Positions 45,339 to 53,536 of a DNA stretch of 64,000 nucleotides are shown in pieces (the stretch's first letter is position 1; each line of letters opens with the position of its first letter). The translations under genes were made by a program, and so were the position numbers. The notes below the pieces were generated by a model. The model was not told the DNA's origin. It did no database searches and worked only from the letters and a program-made list of their open reading frames with translations. Source of the stretch: Oscillospiraceae bacterium (GTDB lineage Bacteria > Bacillota_A > Clostridia > Oscillospirales > Ruminococcaceae); NCBI GenBank assembly GCA_017523995.1, contig JAFWUX010000182.1, forward strand, positions 1 to 64,000. The letters are read 5' to 3'.

Positions 45339-46679
45339 TCAGAACGGGATATTGCTGTGCTTCTTCGGCAGATTGGAAACGCGCTTGCCCTCGAGCAGAT
45401 CGAGCGCATCCACGATCGCCTGACGGGTCTCACCGGCAGTGATCACAGCGTCGATCGCACCGATCTGTGCAGCCTTTTCTGCAGATGCGAGCGTGGACTT
45501 GTATTCAGCTGCAAGCTCCTTGCGCTTTGCAGCGACATCGGCAGCGCCCTTGAGCTTCTCGTGCCAGAGGAACTCGACTGCGCCCTCGGGACGCATCGGT
45601 GCGATTGCCGCATCATTCCATGCGAGGACATAATCGCTGCCTGCGCCTCTGCCTGCGATTGCAGAGAATGCAGCGCCGCATGCTTCACCGGCAATCAGTG
45701 CGATCTTGATCGTGGTTGCCTCGGCATATGCGCCGCAGAGCTGGGTCATCGCACGGAGCGAGCCGTTTCTTGCAGCGTCGGTATCGGCAGCAAAGCCGAT
45801 TGTATCGAGCACAGTCAGCACCGGAATGGAGAATGCATCGCAGGTGCGGACAAAGCGTGCCATTTTCGCGGAATCGTCAGCGGTGAGCGCCTCCGCAGAT
45901 CTGCATGTGGTGATGATGCCGACAGCCTGACCGCGGACGGTTGCGAGCGCCGTCTCGACGGAGGTGCCGAATTCGGTATAGAGCGGCAGCAGGGAGCCTG
46001 CATCCGCAATGCCCTCGAGCAGCGTATCCTTTGTGCAGGATGCTGCGGGCTCATCATATTCTGCGATCGGAGCGCCTGCGAGATTGTTTGCAGGGAGCTT
46101 GCGCAGCAGCGATTTGACCTGCTCTGCGGCATCCTTGTCATCCTTGCAGACAGCAGCGACGATACCAGCCTTTGCGGCGGTCTCCGGCTTTGCAGCATCG
46201 GTGCCGAAGGGCGGTGTCAGATAGAGCTCTGCGGATTCGGTCGCAAGGACAAAATCCGCCTCGGCAGCGAGCAGTGCCGCACTGCCTGCGCAGACGCCTG
46301 CGACAACCGAGATCTGCGGCACGACGCCGGAAAGCTTTGCAGCGCAGGCAATCAGCTTGCCGTAGGCTGTCAGCGAATCGGCGGTACCGTCCACATAAAC
46401 GCCGTTGGAATCAAAGATTCCGATGAGCGGTGTGCCGGTTTTTGCAGCGAGCGAATAGAGCCGCTTGATTTTGCCGGCGGTATTTTTCCCCATGACGCCG
46501 TCATTGACATCCGGTGCCTGTGCAAAGGCGCAGACAGCCTGTCCCTCAACATAGCCGTGTGCGCAGATGACTGCAGCCGGTGCGTCCTTTTCAGTCCGCA
46601 GCGCATCGAGCTCGGTGAACACACCGCCGTCGAACAGCGCGCTGAGACGTTCTCTTGCTATTGTTCCGATCTTTTCCAT
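45339..46679 (-). CDS. Acyl-CoA carboxyltransferase-like subunit (MmdA / 12S family, divergent)
   Basis: 446 aa, shorter than usual MmdA/12S proteins (about 510-525). Crotonase-type carboxyltransferase domains are recognisable: RERLSALFDGGVFTELDAL, SGVVPQISVVAGVCAGSAAL in the N half, and VLTVLDTIGFAADTDAARNGSL, IALIAGEACGAAFSAIAGRGAGSDYVLAWNDAAIAPM in the C half. The usual DSGGARIQEG loop reads DSNGVYVDGTADS, so acyl-CoA handling may differ. ATG 46679 (MEKIGTIARER) matches the family start; the ribosome site AAAGGAT is 13 bases away and weak. First gene of the operon. Confidence 0.85.
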   Translation of the reverse strand: MEKIGTIARERLSALFDGGVFTELDALRTEKDAPAAVICAHGYVEGQAVCAFAQAPDVNDGVMGKNTAGKIKRLYSLAAKTGTPLIGIFDSNGVYVDGTADSLTAYGKLIACAAKLSGVVPQISVVAGVCAGSAALLAAEADFVLATESAELYLTPPFGTDAAKPETAAKAGIVAAVCKDDKDAAEQVKSLLRKLPANNLAGAPIAEYDEPAASCTKDTLLEGIADAGSLLPLYTEFGTSVETALATVRGQAVGIITTCRSAEALTADDSAKMARFVRTCDAFSIPVLTVLDTIGFAADTDAARNGSLRAMTQLCGAYAEATTIKIALIAGEACGAAFSAIAGRGAGSDYVLAWNDAAIAPMRPEGAVEFLWHEKLKGAADVAAKRKELAAEYKSTLASAEKAAQIGAIDAVITAGETRQAIVDALDLLEGKRVSNLPKKHSNIPF

Positions 46680-46740
46680 AGAAACGTACGCATCCTTTCG
46701 TGGTTCCGTTATCAGTCCATACTGGAATCCATACTGTATT

Positions 46741-46769
46741 ATTATACCATATATCCGTGCAAAAATCAA
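46741..46769 (-). promoter_or_regulatory. Promoter of the biotin carboxyl-transfer operon
   Basis: TTGATT (46764-46769), 17-bp spacer, TATAAT (46741-46746) with TGG extension. Confidence 0.85.
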
Positions 46770-46888
46770 GTCTAAATTCCGGAGATCGTGCGGCAGTTTT
46801 TCGGTGATTCTGCAACAGACAATCTGTACTTTTCACGTGATTTTCCTGTGATTTACCGCATTTCGTTTCCGGGGATCGCAGAAAAACC

Positions 46889-46923
46889 AAAGCCGCCCGA
46901 TTCACGATGAATGGAGCGGCTTT
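46889..46923 (-). terminator. Terminator after the 47-50 kb operon
   Basis: AAAGCCGC..GATTCA/TGAAT..GCGGCTTT, followed on the minus strand by GGTTTTTC. Its sequence resembles the terminator at 19061-19094. About 20 A/T-rich bases separate it from repeat copy E. Confidence 0.8.
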
Positions 46924-46941
46924 CTTATATTCATACATAAA

Positions 46942-47022
46942 CATGGGGTCTGGGGTCAATGACCCCAGCGAGGGGGTTGGTGGCGAGATAGCCCCCATTA
47001 CAAATCATCGCGGAGCGATACC
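46942..47022 (-). repeat. Dispersed 3'-UTR-type element, copy E
   Basis: On the minus strand: GACAGCGGTATCGCTCCGCG directly after the stop at 47027, then TAATGGGGGCTATCTCGCC, hairpin 2 CTGGGGTC-ATT-GACCCCAG, and end ACCCCATG. Hairpin 1 is missing in this copy. Confidence 0.88.
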
Positions 47023-47026
47023 GCTG

Positions 47027-49372
47027 TCATTCGATCTCGAGCGCGATATAGGCGGTGTTCGGGTGGATGACGAGGTTTTCATCGAGCCGGACGGAGAAAT
47101 CCGTGAGCTGCTCCTTCGCCGCCTGATACACATCGCCTGCCTTGCCGGCAAGACAGTCATCGGTGAGCAGACCGGTGATCTGGTGCTCATCCGCCTTTGT
47201 CGCCTTCATCCAGACTTCGTCCGAATCGCCGTCCGCTTCCACGCGCACGCACGCATACGCATTCTCCGGCGCTTTTTCAACCAGCACGGCAAAAATCCCG
47301 ATGCGCTCCTGTGCAAGCGCCGCGATCTTGCGCCCCGTTGCGATATAGCTGCCGTAGCAGAATGTATCGAACTCGGCATCTGTGATCGCATTCAGACGCC
47401 TGCGGCGCTGCGAGCCGTCCGGCGCCTCGCCGTCATAGAGATACAGCACGGCATTGTCATCCAGATCGGCAGCATCATCGCCGAGCATTTCCATACGCAG
47501 CGCCATGCCGCCCGCATCGTTTGCGGGATAATCCGCCTTCGCCTCAGATACCGGCACCCATGTGCAGACAACCGAGGAATTATCATTTTTGCGCACAACC
47601 TCAAACGGCTCTTTCGCATCGGTCATCTCCTCGCGCAGCAGAATCCGCTCAACCGCAAAGCAGAGCATATCGCAATAACGCGGGAAGTTCTGCTTGGTCG
47701 CATCGAGAATCTCAATCTCGCGGAGACCGCAGCAGCGCAGTCCCTCGGTGCGGATCCAGAGCGCATCGGAATCCGGCCCGCCGTGCAGCTGCAGATTATA
47801 GAGATAATCGACCAGCGGTGGCACATCGCTCTGCGCCTGCATGACAACCCACCCCGCAGGCAGCAGCTTGCGGCGGGAATAATCGAGATATGCGATTGCG
47901 CCGGGGAACAGCAGGTTCATCAGCCGGAGCTGGAAATGCAGCGCCAGATCAGGCTGTTTCTCCTCAAACGGCATGATGCACAGCACAACGCCCTCTGCAT
48001 TCGAGACAGCCTCCGCCAGATCGTCGGAGATCGGCGACGCAGGACGGAAATCCTCCACCGGCGGCACCGGCTGGCAGACGAGCATCAGCTGATAGATTTC
48101 GTCCGTGACCTTTTCCAGAATCTGGAAAGCGAGCAGTCCCTGTGCCGGTTCGGTCTTGGAAAGCTCGACTGCAAATCTGCCGTCATTTTCAAGTGTTCTG
48201 GTCACGCTCTCGACGGTCAGCTCATCGGGCAGCGTTGTGCAGACCGCAGCAATCGTCGAGGGAACCTGCTCGGCATCGCCGTGGATGAAATCCGTTACAG
48301 CGCTGTCATAGGCGAGCACATCCGCATCCAGCTGATCAATCAGGGCGGTGTTGCCGTTGCGCGCATCGAGCTTCTTTGCGAGCGATGACGCCTCATCGTA
48401 AAAATACCGCATGAGTTCCTGGGGATCATAGTGATGCTCCGCATTCCAGAGCGGGAATTCCTGCGGCAGCACAAGCCCGACGGATTCCATCTTCATGCAG
48501 GCAAACAGGAAATATGCGCCCCTTGCAAAATGATAACGCATCCAGTGATTGCGGCAGTTCAGGTAATTGCGCAGCTCATGGCGGAAGATCGTTGTGCCGG
48601 TCTGAAGGTCGATATTGCCGTAGAGGAACAGCAGCGTGCCGATCTCGCGGAGCATATCCATGCGGTGCTTGACCAGCGGATACAGCCGCTTTGCGAGCTT
48701 GCGCGCATCGCCGAAATCGCCCTTGCGTATATCATATTCGATCCATGCGGCATAGGTGGTCTCGGGAACCTCGCCGCAGTGCTGTTCGCCGGAGAAAATC
48801 GGCTTGCCGATCTCGCGCGCCTTTTCCGGCTGATCGAGCAGCAGCGCAATGCGGACATCGTGCGAGGTCTCGCAGGCGGTACAGTCCTTGAGATCATCCG
48901 CCGGATAGTCACGGTATTTTCCGTATTCCTCTGCGGGCAGCAGATTGCCTGTCTGCTCGGAGATGTTTTCGCGCATGTAGTAATAGGTGCGCAGGGAGCG
49001 CCCTGCGGATTCCAGACGCTTGCGGAAATCCTCGAGGAACGATTCGATCTGTTCCAGCGAGACATGATAGAAATTCTGCGAATTCTCGATCACGAGCTTA
49101 TAACTCCACATCAGATCATAGAAATATTCATCATCCGCCTGCAGCTCCTCGTTCCGGTCATAGATCGCGACCATTTCGGGGAAGATGATCAGCGAATCGA
49201 CATCATCGCCTTCAAAAGTGGATTCGTTCAGCAGGCGCTCGCGGAACCGGAAGCTCCATTCGTCATTCTTTGCTTCATCGGCGGCATGGATCGCCTTTTT
49301 GATCGCGCGCAGACGGGGCGCGCCGTGTTCCAGTGCCTGATATTCTGCAATGTATTGTTCTGCATCAAACAT
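47027..49372 (-). CDS. Large protein of unknown function (DUF4026/DUF2314-like)
   Basis: 781 aa, cytoplasmic. Residues 1-330 are helical, TPR-like (FFYDLMWSYKLVIENS-type pairs). The middle part (about 370-560) resembles DUF4026, and the C-terminus (about 640-781) resembles DUF2314: DSDEVWMKATKADEHQITGLLTDD followed by GDVYQAAKEQLTDFSV. The function of these domains is not established. Third gene of an operon with the two small genes upstream (gaps 15 and 54 bases). Start ATG 49372 (MFDAEQYIAEYQAL). Confidence 0.7.
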   Translation of the reverse strand: MFDAEQYIAEYQALEHGAPRLRAIKKAIHAADEAKNDEWSFRFRERLLNESTFEGDDVDSLIIFPEMVAIYDRNEELQADDEYFYDLMWSYKLVIENSQNFYHVSLEQIESFLEDFRKRLESAGRSLRTYYYMRENISEQTGNLLPAEEYGKYRDYPADDLKDCTACETSHDVRIALLLDQPEKAREIGKPIFSGEQHCGEVPETTYAAWIEYDIRKGDFGDARKLAKRLYPLVKHRMDMLREIGTLLFLYGNIDLQTGTTIFRHELRNYLNCRNHWMRYHFARGAYFLFACMKMESVGLVLPQEFPLWNAEHHYDPQELMRYFYDEASSLAKKLDARNGNTALIDQLDADVLAYDSAVTDFIHGDAEQVPSTIAAVCTTLPDELTVESVTRTLENDGRFAVELSKTEPAQGLLAFQILEKVTDEIYQLMLVCQPVPPVEDFRPASPISDDLAEAVSNAEGVVLCIMPFEEKQPDLALHFQLRLMNLLFPGAIAYLDYSRRKLLPAGWVVMQAQSDVPPLVDYLYNLQLHGGPDSDALWIRTEGLRCCGLREIEILDATKQNFPRYCDMLCFAVERILLREEMTDAKEPFEVVRKNDNSSVVCTWVPVSEAKADYPANDAGGMALRMEMLGDDAADLDDNAVLYLYDGEAPDGSQRRRRLNAITDAEFDTFCYGSYIATGRKIAALAQERIGIFAVLVEKAPENAYACVRVEADGDSDEVWMKATKADEHQITGLLTDDCLAGKAGDVYQAAKEQLTDFSVRLDENLVIHPNTAYIALEIE

Positions 49373-49387
49373 CGTTCATTCCTCCGT

Positions 49388-49672
49388 TTATCCGTTTGGC
49401 TGTACCGGTTTGTCAAATTCCGCCTGCAGGAAGTCGAGCATCTGCTGAAAGCCCTCCTCCGAGACGGGATATTCGGCAGTTGCCTCGATCACGCCGCGTT
49501 CCTCCGCGATCTCAAAGCAGATATCCTGCCGCCAGACCGCGATATGCAGCATGCCCTCCGCGGGCTCCACGCGATAGCGCAGATGTCTGCGGCTGCCGGT
49601 GTGAATATTGCCGACTTCAAAATAAAACACCTTCGGGATATCAAACGCATTCCGCGGCTGATGCTCCTCCAT
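49388..49672 (-). CDS. Small protein of unknown function
   Basis: 94 aa, alternating strands and one helix (HLRYRVEPAEGMLHIAVWRQDICFEIAEERG then SEEGFQQMLDFLQAEFD). No family recognised. ATG 49672 (MEEHQPRN) has GGAGG eight bases upstream; a GTG three codons earlier overlaps the ribosome site and is rejected. Lies between the TerB-like gene and the 781-aa gene. Confidence 0.7.
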   Translation of the reverse strand: MEEHQPRNAFDIPKVFYFEVGNIHTGSRRHLRYRVEPAEGMLHIAVWRQDICFEIAEERGVIEATAEYPVSEEGFQQMLDFLQAEFDKPVQPNG

Positions 49673-49726
49673 ATGCGGCACCTCCTGATATGACTTGCCC
49701 CCGCGGGATCTGCGGGGGCGGCGCTG

Positions 49727-50155
49727 TTAATTTTCGACTTTGATCGGCGAAGCTTCGGCGTTGAGCGCGTCCTCAATCTCCGAATAGATGCTGTAGAGAT
49801 CGCCTGCGCAGATTTCCAGCTTGCGGGCGATATGTGCATCGAGCTCAAGTGCCTCACGCAGCTCATTGAGCGCTCTGCGTTCTGCCGGATCCTCGAATCC
49901 GTCGCAGATTGCAAAGGTGTAAAGCTCCATATAGACCTTGCGCTTGCTGACTTCATTCAGCTGCGACATGGTGTGTCTTGCAGCGGCAGCGGCTGCTGCG
50001 TCATAGGTAAAGCCCGGAATGCCGAGCGTGGCTGCATAGTCAGCGAGCAGTGCATCCTCCTCCGCCGTGACGATGCCGTCCTCCTCGACGAGTTCAGAAG
50101 CGAGCGTCAGAAACGCCTCTGCTTCGATGCGTTCAAATTCATGCAAAAACAGCAC
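49727..50155 (-). CDS. TerB-like / tellurite-resistance-type helical protein
   Basis: 142 aa, all helical. FLTLASELVEEDGIVTAEEDALLADYAATLGIPGF has the TerB-like pattern of an acidic metal-binding loop (V.ADG.V..EE) and a second half with YTFAICDGFEDPAERRAL. Starts at GTG 50155 with GGGATGATCT before it, weak. First gene of a three-gene operon under a good promoter. Family assignment is tentative. Confidence 0.6.
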   Translation of the reverse strand: MLFLHEFERIEAEAFLTLASELVEEDGIVTAEEDALLADYAATLGIPGFTYDAAAAAAARHTMSQLNEVSKRKVYMELYTFAICDGFEDPAERRALNELREALELDAHIARKLEICAGDLYSIYSEIEDALNAEASPIKVEN

Positions 50156-50208
50156 AGATCATCCCATCCTTTCGTTTTATGCTTCATCAAAGGCAAAAGC
50201 CTAAACCC

Positions 50209-50237
50209 AGTATACCACACTTCCGCCGAAAATGCAA
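50209..50237 (-). promoter_or_regulatory. Promoter of the TerB-like operon
   Basis: TTGCAT (50232-50237), 17-bp spacer, TATACT (50209-50214) with TGG extension. Confidence 0.8.
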
Positions 50238-50272
50238 GTGCTGCGCCGAAGAAAAGCGCAGGATGCCGCAAA

Positions 50273-50307
50273 AAAGAGGAGCAGGATTCTGCATCCGGCT
50301 CCTCTTT
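50273..50307 (-). terminator. Terminator of the LRR-dockerin gene at 50320
   Basis: AAAGAGGAGC/GCTCCTCTTT stem, followed on the minus strand by TTTGCGG after a run of T (TCTTTTTT). Confidence 0.85.
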
Positions 50308-50319
50308 GCGGATATTCTG

Positions 50320-51447
50320 TTACGGGGCATCGGGTGCCTTCGGATTCTTGGTCAGTTCATACCAGCTCGGGTTCTTGCTCGCCATGCTCTGAACATAGTA
50401 GTTCAGGACAAGCTGTGCATCGGTAACGTCCACCGTTTCGTCGCCGTTTGCATCGCAGAACAGTCCGGTATCCTGGACGGGCTGCGGTGCGGGCTTCTCA
50501 CCGATGGATTTGAAGATGACATAGCTTTTCTCGCCCAAATTCTTATCTCTGCGCTCACAGTAAGCCTGTGCGGTGCTGCCTTCATAGCCGTAAATTGTCA
50601 GCGGCTTTTCCGCAGTGCCGTAGATGTTGCCGATCTCGCATTCCGGATTCTCAAAGGTCACGGATTCGAGATTTGTGCAGCCGGAGAAAATCTGTCCTGA
50701 CGTAACCTTATTCACGCTCTTGGGGAAAGTGATCTCCGTCAGCGATGTGCATTTTGCAAATGCGCTGCCGCCGACAGACTTGATGCCGTCGCCGATGGTG
50801 ACGGATGCAAGCGCCGCACAGCCGGAAAATGCGCTGTCCGGAATATCGGTCACAGAGCCCGGAATCGTGATGGATTTCAGCGATTCACTGTCTGCAAATG
50901 CATAGGCTCCGAGCGTCGAAACAGTATCCGGGAGCTGGATGCTTTCCAGTCTGGTGCAGTTACGGAATGCCGAACTGCCGATCGTCATAAGTCCTTTCGG
51001 CAGTTTGACAGTTGTCAGACTGGTGCATGACAGAAATGCAGCATTCGGCAGTGTCACCAGTTCGCCCTCAAATGTAACAGTTTTCAGGTTCTTTTTCAGT
51101 TCGCAGAACTGATTCGGCAGAATCGTGACGCTTGCAGGGATCGTCAGTCCGGTGATGTCGCTGCCGGAATAGTAGAAATTCGACGTGACCGCCGTGACAG
51201 GCAGATCCTTACCCTCAACGGCAATGGCTGCCGGAATCCTCACATCGCCCTGCACGGCGTTTGTGCATCCCGTGATCTCGCAGTGGGCATCATCATAGTT
51301 AAATCTCCAGCCGTCGGCAGTGGTAGAGGTTGCGGCGGATGCGGTCAGCGCCTGCCGCGTTTCAAAATACTGCACAGCCGGATAGGCTGCCATGCCGAGC
51401 GCGAGACCTGCTGCAAGGCTGACTGAAATCAATGTTTTTCTGTTCAT
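50320..51447 (-). CDS. Secreted BspA-type leucine-rich-repeat protein with dockerin-like end
   Basis: 375 aa. Signal anchor MNRKTLISVSLAAGLALGMAAYPAV. Residues about 75-290 hold LRR_5 repeats with the (A/S)F..C..L..(V/I).(L/I)P..(V/L)..I pattern, e.g. AFLSCTSLTTVKLPKGLMTI and AFSGCAALASVTIGDGI. C-terminus has one good dockerin calcium loop (CDANGDETVDVTDAQLVLNYYV); the second repeat (ASKNPSWYELTKNPKAPDAP) lacks the calcium residues. So this is a degenerate or one-loop dockerin. ATG 51447 has GGAGG eight bases upstream. Likely a surface binding protein. Confidence 0.82.
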   Translation of the reverse strand: MNRKTLISVSLAAGLALGMAAYPAVQYFETRQALTASAATSTTADGWRFNYDDAHCEITGCTNAVQGDVRIPAAIAVEGKDLPVTAVTSNFYYSGSDITGLTIPASVTILPNQFCELKKNLKTVTFEGELVTLPNAAFLSCTSLTTVKLPKGLMTIGSSAFRNCTRLESIQLPDTVSTLGAYAFADSESLKSITIPGSVTDIPDSAFSGCAALASVTIGDGIKSVGGSAFAKCTSLTEITFPKSVNKVTSGQIFSGCTNLESVTFENPECEIGNIYGTAEKPLTIYGYEGSTAQAYCERRDKNLGEKSYVIFKSIGEKPAPQPVQDTGLFCDANGDETVDVTDAQLVLNYYVQSMASKNPSWYELTKNPKAPDAP

Positions 51448-51495
51448 GGTTCCATCCTCCTGATATAGTGATCCGGACATATATCCGATGCATCT

Positions 51496-51524
51496 ATTAT
51501 ATCAGGACAAAACGGAATGCGCAA
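51496..51524 (-). promoter_or_regulatory. Promoter of the LRR-dockerin gene at 50320
   Basis: TTGCGC (51519-51524), 17-bp spacer, TATAAT (51496-51501). Confidence 0.78.
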
Positions 51525-51585
51525 GCCTTTTGCAAAAAAATGTAAAAAATGCGCAGATTTGAATGTATCTGCGCATAAAATCATA

Positions 51586-53457
51586 TCACATCGCCGGATC
51601 GGCATGTTCCTGCGGCTGACTGACATACGCCGCGATTGCCTGCAGGAACGCCTCGCCGTATTTATCCATTTTGTATTTGCCGACGCCGGAAATCGCGAGC
51701 ATTTCCTCCTCATTGGAAGGGCGCTTGTTGCACATATCGCGCAGCGTTGCATCCGAAAAGACGATATACGCCGGTACGAATTCCTTTGCCGCAAGCCGTT
51801 CGCGCACGCGCCGGAGCACCTGAAACATCGCCTCATCGACGCCGTAATCCGGCATGTTGGCAAGCTTCTGCTCGCGCCTTGTCTGCTTGAGATCACGCAC
51901 CGGCAGCGACATCATAACCTGCTCCTGCCCGCGCAGCACGGCATTCGCCTTTGCCGAAAGCGAGAGCGTCGCATACTGGCTGGTATCCATGCGCAGATAG
52001 CCGCGGGAGATCAGGATATTGACCATGTGCTCAAGCTGAATCCGCGAGACATCGCCGAGCAGCCCATAGGTCGAGAGCGTCTGATAGCCCGCCTCCTTGA
52101 GGGATTTGGTCTCCTTCCCCTGCAGGATATCGCAGAGCATCCGGCTGCCGCAATGTCTGCCGCGCTGTGCAACGCGGAACACGCAGGAGAGAATCTTCTG
52201 CGCCGGAACCGTTGCATCGAGCGTCTCCGTCTCCGCAAGACAGCTGCCGCAGTTGCCGCAGTGCGTCGGGGCGGTCTCGCCGAAATACCGCAGGATGAAA
52301 TGCCGCAGACAGTCCGTCGAGCTGCAGTACTGCACCATCGTATGCAGGCGGTCGAAATCGCGCTGCCGCAGCAGATTGCGCTGTTCGGGCGTCAGGCGGT
52401 CATTCTCCTGATCGGACTGCTCGATCAGAAAAGTGTTCGTGCGGATATCCTGCGGACTGTAGAGCAGCGTACACTCCGCCGGCATGCCGTCTCTGCCTGC
52501 TCTGCCCGCCTCCTGATAATACGCCTCCATGCTCTTTGGCATATTGTAATGCACAACGAACGAGACATTGGATTTGTCAATGCCCATGCCGAACGCATTG
52601 GTCGCGGTGATGATCTGCACCTCATCGCGCAGGAACGCCTCCTGATTGGCGGTGCGCTCCTCGGCGGAAAGCCCCGCGTGATAGCGCACAGCGGGGAACC
52701 CGTCTGCGCAGAGCTTGGAGCAGACCTCATCGGTCAGCCGCCGTGAAATGCAGTAGATGATGCCGCTCTTGTTTTTGTTCCGTTTGAGAATCTGCAGCAG
52801 CGCATCATATTTTTTCGCGGGGCGCTCAACAATCCACCGCAGATTTCTGCGGTCAAAGCCGGTGACAAGCTCCGTCGGTTCATGCAGATCGAGCAGCCGC
52901 CTGATATCATCGCGGACTGTCTGCGTGGCGGTCGCGGTGAATGCCGCAACAACCGGTCTGCGCGGCAGCTCGGCGAGGAACTCCGTGATCCGCAGATAGC
53001 TCGGGCGGAAATCCTGTCCCCACTGCGAAAGGCAGTGCGCTTCATCAACGGCGACCATTGTAATCGCCACGGAATCGGTCAGCGAGAGGAAGGATTCCGT
53101 CAGCAGACGCTCCGGTGCCGCATAGAGCAGCCGCACGCCGCCGCTGCGGACGGCATCGAGCGCGGCAAAATACGCCGCCTGATCCTGATTGCTGTGCAGA
53201 CAGACTGCCGGTATCCCCGCATCGCGCAGTGCCGCGACCTGATCCTGCATCAGCGAGATCAGCGGCGAGACAACAATCGTGAGCCCGGGCATGAGCATTG
53301 CCGGCACCTGATAGCAGATCGACTTTCCGGCGCCTGTCGGCATGATGCCGAGCACATCGCCGCCGGAGAGAATCTGCCGGATCAGCGTCTCCTGCCCCTC
53401 GCGGAAGCTGTCATAGCCAAAATATTCCTTCAGGATCGAATGGGGTGTCTGCTGCAT
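51586..53457 (-). CDS. recQ: ATP-dependent DNA helicase RecQ
   Basis: 623 aa. 3'-5' helicase in recombination and fork repair. Walker A MPTGAGKS (39-46), VDEAHCLSQWGQDFRPSY, TATATQTV, IIYCISRR, ATNAFGMGIDKSNVSFVVHYNMPKSMEAYYQEAGRAGRDG, RQC zinc site (C..C..C with HCGNCGSC), winged helix, and a C-terminal HRDC domain (about 545-610). The start is ATG 53457 (MQQTPHSILKEYFGY) with GGAAG ten bases upstream; the in-frame upstream extension has no similarity and runs into the neighbour. Confidence 0.96.
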   Translation of the reverse strand: MQQTPHSILKEYFGYDSFREGQETLIRQILSGGDVLGIMPTGAGKSICYQVPAMLMPGLTIVVSPLISLMQDQVAALRDAGIPAVCLHSNQDQAAYFAALDAVRSGGVRLLYAAPERLLTESFLSLTDSVAITMVAVDEAHCLSQWGQDFRPSYLRITEFLAELPRRPVVAAFTATATQTVRDDIRRLLDLHEPTELVTGFDRRNLRWIVERPAKKYDALLQILKRNKNKSGIIYCISRRLTDEVCSKLCADGFPAVRYHAGLSAEERTANQEAFLRDEVQIITATNAFGMGIDKSNVSFVVHYNMPKSMEAYYQEAGRAGRDGMPAECTLLYSPQDIRTNTFLIEQSDQENDRLTPEQRNLLRQRDFDRLHTMVQYCSSTDCLRHFILRYFGETAPTHCGNCGSCLAETETLDATVPAQKILSCVFRVAQRGRHCGSRMLCDILQGKETKSLKEAGYQTLSTYGLLGDVSRIQLEHMVNILISRGYLRMDTSQYATLSLSAKANAVLRGQEQVMMSLPVRDLKQTRREQKLANMPDYGVDEAMFQVLRRVRERLAAKEFVPAYIVFSDATLRDMCNKRPSNEEEMLAISGVGKYKMDKYGEAFLQAIAAYVSQPQEHADPAM

Positions 53458-53495
53458 AAACGGTAAACTTCCTTTTCTTGATCTGAACACGACAA

Positions 53496-53528
53496 AATCG
53501 CCTGACGCAGTTTTCCGCGCAGGCGATT
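53496..53528 (-). terminator. Terminator of the cysteine-peptidase-like dockerin gene
   Basis: Perfect 9-bp stem AATCGCCTG/CAGGCGATT directly after the stop at 53537, followed on the minus strand by TTGTCGTG. Confidence 0.65.
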
Positions 53529-53536
53529 CTGATGAT

